Positions 41,859-49,302 of a DNA stretch of 64,000 bases are shown in pieces. The stretch's first letter is position 1, and every line of letters begins with the position of its first letter. Source of the stretch: Sulfuritalea sp. (lineage in GTDB: Bacteria > Pseudomonadota > Gammaproteobacteria > Burkholderiales > Rhodocyclaceae). The notes under the pieces are model-generated. The model was not told the DNA's origin. It made no database searches and saw only the letters and a program-made list of their open reading frames with translations. The stretch covers positions 496,001 to 560,000 of the forward strand of contig JADJVS010000016.1 in the NCBI GenBank assembly GCA_016710465.1. The letters are read 5' to 3'. The position numbers were made by a program, and so were the translations under genes.

Positions 41859-42535
41859 TGGCTCGTGACAACTCCCCTTGGGAGCGCCAGCGCAAGCAGC
41901 TTGAACGCAAGCTGAATCGGCGCGCCAGTTATGACCGCATCCTGATCGTTTCCGAAGGAAGCAAGACGGAGCCCAACTACTTCAAAGAAATCCGCGCCGC
42001 CAATCGGCTACACACTGCCAATGTCGAGGTCCAGCCCAGCGAGACGGGGACGTCATCGATCCAGGTGGTCAAATATGCCAGGGAACTGTTCGAAAACGGC
42101 GACCGGCATAAGCATATCCAGCCCCGTGCTTTCGAGCAGGTCTACGCCGTGTTCGACCGCGATGACCATGCCACCTACTTCGATGCGTTGAATCTCGCCG
42201 CGTCGCTCGATGGCAAGCTCAGGAACGACAACAAGCAGCCCGTCATCTTCAAGGCCATTGCTTCGGTGCCGAGCTTCGAACTTTGGCTGCTGCTGCACTA
42301 CGAGGACATTCAGGCGCCACTGCATCGAGACGAAGTGATACAGCGGTTGAAGCAGTATTTCCCAGGTTATGAAAAAGGCGCGGCAGGCACGTTCGCCACA
42401 ACGCGGCAACACTTGGATGTGGCTACGCTGCGCGCGGGGCGACTGGCAACCATGGCCACCGCCTATGACGATCCAGAGCCATTTACTGCAATCGCCGAAT
42501 TGGTGTTATTGCTGACCAACCTCCGCAATATGTAG
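41858..42535 (+). CDS. rloB: RloB-like Toprim protein (AbiL-type system)
   Basis: The 225-residue protein is the usual partner of RloA. After a basic start (ERQRKQLERKLNRRASY) the RloB core has RILIVSEGSKTEPNYFKEI near 27-45, where the Glu and following residues are the Toprim acidic motif. VYAVFDRDDHATYF near 95-108 supplies the D-x-D, and SFELWLLLHYEDI near 138. RloB is believed to be the nuclease effector activated by the ATPase. The start is coupled to rloA by an A-base overlap (TGATG). Both genes are intact. Confidence 0.9.
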   Translation: MARDNSPWERQRKQLERKLNRRASYDRILIVSEGSKTEPNYFKEIRAANRLHTANVEVQPSETGTSSIQVVKYARELFENGDRHKHIQPRAFEQVYAVFDRDDHATYFDALNLAASLDGKLRNDNKQPVIFKAIASVPSFELWLLLHYEDIQAPLHRDEVIQRLKQYFPGYEKGAAGTFATTRQHLDVATLRAGRLATMATAYDDPEPFTAIAELVLLLTNLRNM

Positions 42536-42583
42536 GCGATTGTCCCGATGTGAAGTCATGGCGCGGGAAGCCAGCGCGCATTT

Positions 42584-42808
42584 TCACTTCAACTTCGCCA
42601 CCGCCACGGCAATCGCCGCCGCCCGGCTGATCCCCTTCCCACGCGCCCAGTCATCCAGCCGATCCAGAACGACCGGATCGATCGACACGGTGATGGCGCA
42701 TTTCTTTCCCGCCCGCTTGATCGACTTCCTTCCATCCGGTGCCTGGTCGATGAAATCGTCAATGTCGGCCGCCAAAGGCGATACATCAGGTTTCCGTAGT
42801 TTCGCCAT
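42584..42808 (-). CDS. Ribbon-helix-helix partition protein
   Basis: This 74-residue protein lies 10 bases after parA. Its C-terminal half has KKCAITVSIDPVVLDRLDDWARGKG ISRAAAIAVAVAKLK, a beta strand followed by two helices, the ribbon-helix-helix DNA-binding fold. Such proteins bind centromere-like sites and stimulate ParA. The ATG at 42808 is chosen because the longer frame overlaps parA out of frame. Together with ParA it should stabilise the excised element. Confidence 0.75.
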   Translation of the reverse strand: MAKLRKPDVSPLAADIDDFIDQAPDGRKSIKRAGKKCAITVSIDPVVLDRLDDWARGKGISRAAAIAVAVAKLK

Positions 42809-42818
42809 CGGTTCACCG

Positions 42819-43478
42819 TCATCCTTCCATTGTTTCGCCGCTGACCTCAGCGTACGGCCAACCGAATACCGATGCGGCCAGACAGCGGTATTCATGGGCT
42901 GCCTTCTCGTCGCGGCTCGGGTATTCGAGGATCGAACAGCCCAGTGCCGCAAGCATCGCGACGGCCTTCCGACGAATCACCGGCGCATCGACATAGCCAA
43001 CCCCCGGCGGCAGTGATCCGGCGGTCTCGGCGTTGTCCCTGCCGGTCGGATCAGCCATGCACAGGAACACCGAGGCCGAGATGTCACGGGTAGCGCGTGC
43101 CTGGGCCAGCAAGCCGGTCATGTCGTTCAATGCCCAGAGATCGAAGGATCTCGGCTGCAATGGAATCAGCACATGATCGGCCAGCACCAGGGCGGCACGT
43201 AGTGCCGTGGAATCACGACCGCCGGCATCGATGACGATGTCGGTATAGCGCTCCCTAGCCAGATTGACTTGCTGCCGCAATGCCTGGCCATCGGCGTAAT
43301 GGACGCAGGGAATCTTCGGATCCACCTCGCGGCCTGAAAGGGCTGCCATCAAGGTACCCTGGCGATCGCCATCGACGGCGAGGACATCACGACCATGAAG
43401 CTTGCAGGCAATGGCCAGATTAAGAGCAGTGGTGGTTTTGCCGACGCCACCCTTGGTATTGAGGATTGCCAGAATCAT
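42819..43478 (-). CDS. parA: ParA-family partition ATPase
   Basis: The 219-residue Walker-type ATPase has the deviant P-loop NTKGGVGKTTTALNLA at 7-22, the A' motif AVDGDRQGTLMAAL near 37-50 and DIVIDAGGRDSTALR near 80-95. These are hallmarks of ParA/Soj partition proteins, small type Ib, which pattern DNA over the nucleoid. It starts with ATGA overlap on the replication-initiator-like gene and is followed by an RHH gene. A partition cassette in an integrated element suggests a circular, possibly replicating form after excision. Confidence 0.95.
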   Translation of the reverse strand: MILAILNTKGGVGKTTTALNLAIACKLHGRDVLAVDGDRQGTLMAALSGREVDPKIPCVHYADGQALRQQVNLARERYTDIVIDAGGRDSTALRAALVLADHVLIPLQPRSFDLWALNDMTGLLAQARATRDISASVFLCMADPTGRDNAETAGSLPPGVGYVDAPVIRRKAVAMLAALGCSILEYPSRDEKAAHEYRCLAASVFGWPYAEVSGETMEG

Positions 43479-44314
43479 GATGGCGTTTCTCCGTCATCTT
43501 GGGGTTGGTTTGCCGTCGTTTCACCATTGCCGGAAATTTTCCGGGACGATCCCGACCTGCCATAGGGAAGTTTCAGGTCGCGCAAACGCTCTCTGGCGAC
43601 TTCGCGATCTGTCACGGGTTGTGCCTTGGCGGCTTTCTCGGCTTCCTCGGCCTGACGGCGCTCCATTACCTTGAGAAATGCGCGCCACTGATCGAGACAC
43701 AACATGTCTTCCGCGCTGGGGCCGATTTCTTGAAGACGTTTTCTGACGCGGGTTCGCCATGCCGACGGATTCATGATCGGCTTGTTGGCCTTCATGGCCT
43801 GCCAGTACGCTGCTTCGATCAGTTCTTCGAGGTCCACCACCACCGGTTCTGGTGTTGATTCCGGTACGGCCGAATTTCTGGAGGAGGTAGGTGGTGGTGG
43901 TAAGTTCTTCTGTTTCTGTATAGGTGGTATATCCCCCACTTCGCCACCGGTGGCAAAGCCGCGCGAGGGTTCACCACCGATGGTTTTTGCCATCGGTGGT
44001 GAACTGGGGGTTGGCTGCAAAGGTTCATCGGTGAAGGTCTTTTCCCAGTGGATCTTGCCGTTCATCAACTGCACCCGTTGCTGCCGGTAATAGCAGGCCG
44101 CTTCGAGTTCACTCCGGATGGATTTCCACATGGTCTCGGTCATGCCGAGAGCAACCTGCATCTGCCGGATGTAGAGGATCCAATCGGCTGGCCGTCCGAC
44201 AATCCAGGCCATGACGGCACGGGCCTTGAGGCTGATTCGCTTGTCTTGCAGGAGGTCATCGGGTACGGCCGACCATGCACGTCGCTTGATGATTTTGACG
44301 GGATCATTGCTCAT
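43475..44314 (-). CDS. Replication-initiator-like DNA-binding protein
   Basis: The 279-residue protein has an N-terminal winged-helix-like region: RRAWSAVPDDLLQDKRISLKARAVMAWIVGRP then LYIRQMQVALGMTETMWKSIRSELE. That layout is seen in phage replication proteins of the lambda O/DnaD type. A proline- and glycine-rich linker (about 100-150) is followed by a helical C-terminal part ending with RERLRDLKLPYGRSGS. The DNA encoding the linker holds strong inverted repeats. It overlaps parA by ATGA and the AT-hook gene upstream by 11 bases. I infer a replication or copy-control role for the excised element; no catalytic motif is present. Confidence 0.6.
   Translation of the reverse strand: MSNDPVKIIKRRAWSAVPDDLLQDKRISLKARAVMAWIVGRPADWILYIRQMQVALGMTETMWKSIRSELEAACYYRQQRVQLMNGKIHWEKTFTDEPLQPTPSSPPMAKTIGGEPSRGFATGGEVGDIPPIQKQKNLPPPPTSSRNSAVPESTPEPVVVDLEELIEAAYWQAMKANKPIMNPSAWRTRVRKRLQEIGPSAEDMLCLDQWRAFLKVMERRQAEEAEKAAKAQPVTDREVARERLRDLKLPYGRSGSSRKISGNGETTANQPQDDGETPS
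43943..44001. repeat. Inverted repeats inside the initiator-like gene, candidate origin
   Basis: GCCACCGGTGGC (43943-43954) is a perfect palindrome. CACCACCGATGG (43972-43983) and CCATCGGTGGTG (43990-44001) form a perfect 12-bp inverted repeat over a 6-base loop. Further CACCACC and GGTGGTG runs occur at about 43836-43900. The clustering of one motif within the linker-coding part is reminiscent of the lambda origin inside gene O. Confidence 0.5.
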
Positions 44315-44612
44315 GGGCGGCTCCCACGGTTTGTGTCAGCTTGCGCGGACGGCCGGGACCGCGTCGTTTCGGTGTGGCAGGCGCGACGGCAGCCAAGGAA
44401 ACGGACTCTTCGTTTCCGGTGAGGCGCATCAGGTCGCGGACGAGGACGCGCTGGTGGCCGGCGACGATGGTCAGCGGCAACGGATAGGCATTGCGATAGA
44501 TGAGGTTGCGGGCAGTCTTCTTGGCACCCTGCAGGGTGCGGCTGTAACCGACGAGGTACAAGGCTTCGCCGGGATGGATAGCCAGGCGGCCGCCGAAATC
44601 GATGGTGTTCAT
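44304..44612 (-). CDS. Small AT-hook DNA-binding protein
   Basis: This 102-residue protein has an ordered N-terminal part (GGRLAIHPGEALYLVGYSRTLQGAKKTARNLIYRNAYP) and a C-terminal RRGPGRPRK AT-hook, which binds the minor groove of AT-rich DNA. The ATG at 44612 has GGAG 6 bases before it. It is the first gene of the unit AT-hook - initiator-like - parA - RHH, each overlapping or nearly so. It may regulate this unit or excision. The small size and basic tail resemble regulators of integrative elements. Confidence 0.65.
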   Translation of the reverse strand: MNTIDFGGRLAIHPGEALYLVGYSRTLQGAKKTARNLIYRNAYPLPLTIVAGHQRVLVRDLMRLTGNEESVSLAAVAPATPKRRGPGRPRKLTQTVGAAHEQ

Positions 44613-44715
44613 GTTCGTCTCCGATGAAAACGCGGGAGACATGCGATTTTTTGAGCCCGTCAGCCTGGACGGTCAGCGGGCAGTTCCCGCGATTGGACTG
44701 GGCGTCGCGCCAGGC

Positions 44716-45129
44716 TTATTGCCGGGCAATCGAGACAGGCTGGGGCAGCAGGCGGGAAGCCAGGCACAGGTGGTGTAGCCCGAGCGACGCGAAGCAGGCC
44801 TGCAGGCTTGCCAAAGTAATGTGTCGAACAGCGACAGTTTTCACGTGGTCGATGCCAGTGGCGCGATGCTGTACTTGTTTGCCTTCGGCACGGGCCATTA
44901 CGCCGGTAGCAGTAATCACATTGACGGACTTTCGAATTGCTCTCGCAGCGCTCGCGGCGCCTTGTCGCAGGTACAGTCCCGCAGCAAACGTGAGTTCGAG
45001 GATGATAAGTTCGGCCCCCTTGTCGAAAATGACAAATACAGTGGCCGCCAGCGCGACGTAGAGCCAGATTTTTAGCTCGTCGTGTCGTTCAGTCGCCGAT
45101 GTGCAGCATAAGAGGGAAAATACGTCCAT
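44716..45129 (-). CDS. Possible small membrane protein
   Basis: An open frame of 137 residues from the ATG at 45129 has one convincing hydrophobic segment, IWLYVALAATVFVIF, near residues 20-35. A weaker one, ELIILELTFAAGLYL, follows. The rest is basic and helical. No clear ribosome site is seen and the frame can be extended upstream, so both start and reality are uncertain. It lies between the AT-hook gene and integrase 2. Function unknown. Confidence 0.35.
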   Translation of the reverse strand: MDVFSLLCCTSATERHDELKIWLYVALAATVFVIFDKGAELIILELTFAAGLYLRQGAASAARAIRKSVNVITATGVMARAEGKQVQHRATGIDHVKTVAVRHITLASLQACFASLGLHHLCLASRLLPQPVSIARQ

Positions 45130-45262
45130 AAACGGCAGTCTATAGAACTGCTTCGCTCCTCCGACGGCGAAAAGCGCACACGGCGGCCGCATTTCAAAAA
45201 TGCAGGAACTTGATTTACTGATAGAGGCCTGCACCTGCCCTGGCCTGTTAAATGATCGCCAT

Positions 45263-46426
45263 CTACGCCCGCTTCGGCTTCTTCTTCGCAAGTTTGTCGG
45301 CCAGCCGTTCAGCCTGCAGATGTGTATATCGCTTCAGCATCTGCAATGTCTTGTGTCCCGACACGGCGGCCAACTCGAGCACTGAAAAGTCCCCCCTTTC
45401 CGCCAAGCGAGAGAGGGCTTCGTGACGAAGATCATGGAATGTGAAGTTCTTGATTTTCGCGCGATCGCAGGCGTAACTGAATGCGTGATACAGCGTGAGC
45501 CGTTCAACTGGCAAAACCTTGCCCGTCGTGCTTCGCGGCAACTTGTCCAGAAGTTCCAGCGCGGCGGGTGACAGAGGAACAGCGCGAGGCTCTTCGTTCT
45601 TGATTTTTTCGGGGTCAAGCAGGAGTATCAGCTTGCGTTTTCGATCAACCTGACTCCAAGTCAGGCCCAGCAGTTCCCCTTGTCGCATTGCCGTCTCAAC
45701 CGCTAACTGGACTGCTGACCATAGCCATGGGTTCCTGGATTTCTTGCACTCGTTGGTGAATGCGGTCCACTCATCGGCAGTGAGACGACGATCCCGACCG
45801 GCACTGTCCGATGGCTTTCTGATTTTCTCGACAGGATTACCTCTGGGCAAGGTAATGCCCTTTTCATTCTGGCCAAAACCCAGAACCTTCGAGAGCATGT
45901 AAATTTCCTTCCTGACGGTGCTCTCACTGACGCTCGGCCGATCTACCGTCCCCTTGAGGCGCTCATCGCGGAACTTGGCCACCAGTTTTTGATCGATGGC
46001 TGCGAGGCTGTATTCACCAAGTACGCTATCCAGGCGCGCGAGCTGATAGCGCCAAGCTTCCTTTTCATCCTGCCTGACGCGGTAATGGTGAGGAGCAAAT
46101 TCTGTTTTGAAATCCTTGATCAGATCCCGCAACGTGGTCCGCTCTGCATCCGAGGCCGACTGGTATGCACCGCGTTCCATGCCTGCCTCGACCTGCTTGG
46201 CCCAGGCGTCGGCCTCGGTTTTGGTACGGAATGACTTGGACTCGGTAGGCCACCCTTTCTTCCTCACCCTTGCTTGCCAGATCTCTCCAGATTTTTCCAG
46301 CTTGATGAGTGACGAATCAGCCCACGCCTCGGCAGCCGCCTTGTCCTCAAAGTATCGGGTTTGCTCGGCCCCTTTCTTGTTGCGGACTGTAGCGTGCCAA
46401 TATTCTCTGCGAGTGATGTATGCCAT
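45263..46426 (-). CDS. Tyrosine recombinase, integrase 2 (tRNA-Ser specific)
   Basis: The 387-residue integrase is closely similar to integrase 1 over its core and catalytic domains, including TAMRQGELLGL near 250, HDLRHEALSRLAERG near 330 and the catalytic tyrosine in LKRYTHLQAE near 368. It differs at the N-terminus, which carries two consecutive arm-binding repeats: YWHATVRNKKGAEQTRYFEDK then IWQARVRKKGWPTESKSFRTK. The start faces the 59-bp tRNA-Ser fragment 101 bases away, with an 11-base-spaced repeat pair between. It is expected to integrate and excise region B. Confidence 0.95.
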   Translation of the reverse strand: MAYITRREYWHATVRNKKGAEQTRYFEDKAAAEAWADSSLIKLEKSGEIWQARVRKKGWPTESKSFRTKTEADAWAKQVEAGMERGAYQSASDAERTTLRDLIKDFKTEFAPHHYRVRQDEKEAWRYQLARLDSVLGEYSLAAIDQKLVAKFRDERLKGTVDRPSVSESTVRKEIYMLSKVLGFGQNEKGITLPRGNPVEKIRKPSDSAGRDRRLTADEWTAFTNECKKSRNPWLWSAVQLAVETAMRQGELLGLTWSQVDRKRKLILLLDPEKIKNEEPRAVPLSPAALELLDKLPRSTTGKVLPVERLTLYHAFSYACDRAKIKNFTFHDLRHEALSRLAERGDFSVLELAAVSGHKTLQMLKRYTHLQAERLADKLAKKKPKRA

Positions 46427-46433
46427 TCGAACT

Positions 46434-46453
46434 GCCCCGAATTTGCCCCGAAT
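46434..46453. repeat. Arm-type sites beside integrase 2
   Basis: GCCCCGAAT at 46434-46442 and 46445-46453, 11 bases apart. The same motif and spacing occur at 8325-8344 at the other end of region B. Integrase 2 has two arm-binding repeats, in keeping with paired sites. Confidence 0.6.
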
Positions 46454-46526
46454 GGCTAAAATATTACCAGCAATTTTCTATGCAACCATTGCTGTTACAG
46501 GCTATACAACCACTTAAATAACCTGC

Positions 46527-46585
46527 CTGGAAAGCGTGTTTAGGATAATATCCTAACGAGGGTTCGAATCCCTCCCTCTCCGCCA
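46527..46585 (+). repeat. att site: tRNA-Ser(GGA) 3' fragment, right end of region B
   Basis: Identical over 59 bp to 8165-8223. The 5' half of the tRNA is absent upstream, and an intrinsic terminator follows 15 bases later, as expected for the native end of the tRNA gene. It therefore marks the island/chromosome border. Confidence 0.93.
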
Positions 46586-46600
46586 GGCAACCCGTACCGA

Positions 46601-46622
46601 CGCGCCCTCCGGCGCGTTTTTT
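46601..46622 (+). terminator. Native terminator of the tRNA-Ser gene
   Basis: CGCGCC-CTCC-GGCGCG followed by TTTTTT is a strong intrinsic terminator just after the tRNA CCA end. It supports the view that the chromosome proper begins at 46586. Confidence 0.8.
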
Positions 46623-46640
46623 GCCTTTCGGGCCTCGCGC

Positions 46641-47240
46641 CTACACCCGCCCGATCGCCTGACCGGTCACTTCCAGCCACAGCGTTTCGCCGTTCTTGCG
46701 CTTCATGTTGAGGATGGCATTGCGCGGCAGGCCGGCGACATGGCGGGTAATCACGTCCATCACCCAGCCGTGGGTGATCACCAGGATGCGCTGGCCGGGG
46801 TAGTGGCGACCGATGAAACGCAGCGCGGCGAGTATGCGATCGGCAAACTCGTCCATGGTTTCGCCCTGCTCGAAATCCGCCGCCGGATTGCGCCGCATGA
46901 TCTGCTGCAGCAGCACGGGATTCAACTCAGCCAGTTCTGCCTTGGGCACGCCCTGGATGACGCCGAAGTTGCGCTCCTTGAGCCCCTCGATGCACACCGG
47001 AGGCGGCAGGCGCAGCGAGTGGGCGATGATCTCGGCGGTTTCCAGCGACCTCGCCAGCGGGCTGGAGCAAACCAGCGAAAAATTTGCCTGGCCCAGCGCG
47101 GCGACCAGTTCATAGGCCTGGCGCCGACCCTGGTCGTTGATCCGCACGTCGAGCCAGCCCTGCAGGATGCCGGCGACATTCCAGTCGGTTTCGCCGTGAC
47201 GAGCGATGCAGACGTGCGCCGGTGAGCTTGCCGAATTCAC
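46641..47240 (-). CDS. Histidine phosphatase family protein
   Basis: The 199-residue enzyme belongs to the phosphoglycerate mutase-like branch of histidine phosphatases. It has the phospho-histidine motif CIARHGETDWNVAG near 11-24, then GWLDVRINDQGRRQA, SSPLARSLETAEI near 60, the acidic catalytic region LKERNFGVIQG near 85, and the second histidine in VITHGWVMDVITRH near 160. The GTG at 47240 is chosen: an upstream in-frame extension lies in the MaoC gene and has no domain character. The gene follows the MaoC-like gene by 16 bases. The substrate cannot be told; alpha-ribazole phosphate or a sugar phosphate is typical. Confidence 0.88.
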   Translation of the reverse strand: MNSASSPAHVCIARHGETDWNVAGILQGWLDVRINDQGRRQAYELVAALGQANFSLVCSSPLARSLETAEIIAHSLRLPPPVCIEGLKERNFGVIQGVPKAELAELNPVLLQQIMRRNPAADFEQGETMDEFADRILAALRFIGRHYPGQRILVITHGWVMDVITRHVAGLPRNAILNMKRKNGETLWLEVTGQAIGRV

Positions 47241-47256
47241 CCTGCTTGACGCCCGC

Positions 47257-47718
47257 TCAGAAGTACCAGCGCGTGACCATCTCGGCGACGCAGGCCGGCT
47301 TGTCGCTGCCTTCGATCTCCACCGTCGCCTGCCACAGCATCTGCGCCCCGCCGGGAATGTCTTCGACCGCGGCAAGCACGAAGCGCGCACGCACTCGGCT
47401 GCCGACCTTGACCGGGGCGGCAAAGCGCACGCGGTTGAGACCGTAGTTGACGGCGAGCTTGATGCCATCGACCGCGATGCATTCGCCGGCAAACTTGGCC
47501 AGCAGCGACAGCGTCAGATAGCCATGGGCGATCGGCGCGCCGAAAGGCGATTCGCGCGTCGCGCGTTCGACATCGACGTGTATCCACTGACGGTCGCCGG
47601 TGACCTCGGCAAAGGCGTTGACGCGGTCCTGATCGATCAGCATCCAGTCGCCGAGGCCGATTTCCTGCCCGATGTGGGCCTTGGCGTCGGCCAAGCCGGC
47701 AAAACGGGTCGCTTTCAT
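47257..47718 (-). CDS. MaoC-like dehydratase / (R)-specific enoyl-CoA hydratase
   Basis: The 153-residue hot-dog fold protein hydrates enoyl-CoA thioesters. The hydratase 2 motif is visible as DRVNAFAEVTGDRQWIHVDVERA near 31-53, with the catalytic Asp and His, and then FGAPIAHGYLTLSLL near 60-74. GLNRVRFAAPVKVGSRVRARF follows. All are as in MaoC proteins of about 150 residues. It is followed closely by a histidine phosphatase on the same strand. It lies in the strip of apparent chromosome between two integration sites. Confidence 0.93.
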   Translation of the reverse strand: MKATRFAGLADAKAHIGQEIGLGDWMLIDQDRVNAFAEVTGDRQWIHVDVERATRESPFGAPIAHGYLTLSLLAKFAGECIAVDGIKLAVNYGLNRVRFAAPVKVGSRVRARFVLAAVEDIPGGAQMLWQATVEIEGSDKPACVAEMVTRWYF

Positions 47719-47769
47719 GTGTGCTCTTTCGCTTGTGGCCGGGGCGTACTGGCCCCTGATGGGTGCGGT

Positions 47770-47820
47770 TGGTCCGCCCGGCAGGACTCGAACCTGCTAC
47801 CCCCGGCTTAGAAGGCGGAA
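47770..47820 (-). other. tRNA-Arg(TCT) 3' fragment, att site for integrase 3
   Basis: Read on the minus strand, the sequence runs from an anticodon loop CTTCTAA (anticodon TCT) through the T-arm GCAGGTTCGAGTCCTGC to the acceptor strand and CCA at 47770. The 5' half is missing: the expected acceptor partner is not found upstream of the loop, and the anticodon stem has a mismatch. It lies beside integrase 3, whose start faces it, exactly like the tRNA-Ser sites. I read it as an att copy, with the intact gene to the right of the window. Confidence 0.75.
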
Positions 47821-47889
47821 ATATACGCTACCATTACATCCCCTATTTACAAGGGTTTCTAGCCACTGATACGGTTATAAAATACATTT

Positions 47890-47908
47890 CGGTCACAAAA
47901 CGGTCACA
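47890..47908. repeat. Candidate arm-type sites for integrase 3
   Basis: CGGTCACA occurs at 47890 and 47901, spaced 11 bases, between the tRNA-Arg fragment and integrase 3. Spacing matches the repeats beside integrases 1 and 2. Confidence 0.5.
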
Positions 47909-47968
47909 CCAAGGTGTTTGTGCATTCCAAATTGACCGAGATGTTGGTGCGAAAAGGAGCGCGACAAG

Positions 47969-49150
47969 ATGGCGACAATTCGGCAACGCACGTCTGGCTA
48001 CTGGCAGGCGATTGTACGGCGAAAGGGAGCACCGGATCAATCGAAGACCTTCAGGAAAAAGAAGGATGCCGAGGCCTGGGCAGCCACGATCGAGAGCGAA
48101 ATTGCTCGCGGAGTATTCGTCAGCCGCGACGAGGCCGAGAAGACAACATTCGCCAAAGTTGCTGAACGATTCGAGGAAGAAGTTTTGCCCAACAAACGCA
48201 GTGGCGATCGCGATGTCTATCGACTGCGTCAGGTCGTCGAACATTTCGGCAAACACACGCTGGCCGCCATCACCAGCAGCATGATCGCCGCCTACCGCGA
48301 TGACCGCCTGAAAACCCTGTCACCCCAGTCCGTGGTCCATGAAATCAACCTGCTTTCCAGAATCTTCAAGGCCTGCACGATGGACTGGGGAATCAACCTG
48401 CCAATGGGGATTCCAACAGCGCAGGTGCGGAAACCCAAAGTTGCGAATGCCAGGGAGCGACGACTGGAGTCTGATGAAGAGCAGCGCATCTTCGCCGCCA
48501 TCGAGCGCGGGAGTAGACATTCTTCATTGCGCTCGGTCATTGAATTTGCGCTTGAAACCGGAGCACGACAGTCGGAGATTACGTCTCTGGTTTGGCGGGA
48601 TGTGGATACGGAGAAACGCGTCGCACGTATTCGCGGCATCGACGGCCGCGAAACAAAAAACCGGGATACTTTTCGCGATGTACCCCTCAGCACCAAAGCT
48701 ATCGCAGTCCTCAACGGGATTACCCGCCCCAAAAAGGGTGGGCTTGTTTTTCAGACGTCGGCGAGTTCGATCAAGCAAGCGTGGGACTCCGCCATAAAAA
48801 GAGCCCGAAAAGATTACGAGCGGGACGTCATCCGGAAAAATCTTCAAATTGCAGGCTTCAGCGAAAAGGAAATCAAGGCCGAACTTCGGAAGATCATGCC
48901 ACGCGGCGGCCCCAAACCCGAGAATCCCAAACCACCGAGGAAAGAGACGCTGCGAAACATTGAACAACTGAAAAAAGATCCGATCCTCGCCAACCTGCAT
49001 TTCCACGACTTACGTCATGAGGCTACATCGCGCCTCGCAGAGAAACTTCAGATGCACGAACTCATGAAAGTTACGGGCCACAAGGGCACGGCAATGCTGG
49101 CGCGCTACTACCACCCTCGCGCCGAAGACTTGGCGAAAAAGCTCGGTTAA
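47969..49150 (+). CDS. Tyrosine recombinase, integrase 3 (tRNA-Arg specific)
   Basis: The 393-residue integrase has one arm-binding repeat (YWQAIVRRKGAPDQSKTFRKK), a core-binding domain around residues 60-150, and a catalytic domain with LETGARQSEITSLVW near 200. HDLRHEATSRLAEKL is near 348, GHKGTAMLARYY at the end carries the tyrosine, and a 60-residue insert rich in K, R and P sits before the H-x-x-R box (about 275-335). AAGGAG lies 13 bases before the ATG, slightly long. It is divergent from the MaoC-phosphatase pair, with the tRNA-Arg fragment between. Confidence 0.94.
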   Translation: MATIRQRTSGYWQAIVRRKGAPDQSKTFRKKKDAEAWAATIESEIARGVFVSRDEAEKTTFAKVAERFEEEVLPNKRSGDRDVYRLRQVVEHFGKHTLAAITSSMIAAYRDDRLKTLSPQSVVHEINLLSRIFKACTMDWGINLPMGIPTAQVRKPKVANARERRLESDEEQRIFAAIERGSRHSSLRSVIEFALETGARQSEITSLVWRDVDTEKRVARIRGIDGRETKNRDTFRDVPLSTKAIAVLNGITRPKKGGLVFQTSASSIKQAWDSAIKRARKDYERDVIRKNLQIAGFSEKEIKAELRKIMPRGGPKPENPKPPRKETLRNIEQLKKDPILANLHFHDLRHEATSRLAEKLQMHELMKVTGHKGTAMLARYYHPRAEDLAKKLG

Positions 49151-49302
49151 GCCTTACGGTCGGCAGTTCGTTCAAGCGCACAACCACGAAGAGCGGGGGC
49201 AGGTTATCTCAGCGTGCGCGGACCTCCTCCGCGGCGGTCTTTGGAAAGGGGTCGCCATGTGCGAAAGTGCTCTACCGAGATCCTCCCATTCCATAACGTA
49301 TC

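Noticed and set aside
46527..46585. A functional tRNA-Ser gene
   Set aside because: Only the 3' half is present; no D-arm or 5' acceptor strand lies upstream.
1..46585. A CRISPR array
   Set aside because: The repeats seen are few, widely separated and tied to genes or att sites; no regularly spaced repeat series or cas gene is present.
47241..47492. An 84-residue N-terminal extension of the histidine phosphatase
   Set aside because: It overlaps the MaoC gene in another frame and is low-complexity; the phosphatase motif starts 10 residues after the GTG at 47240.
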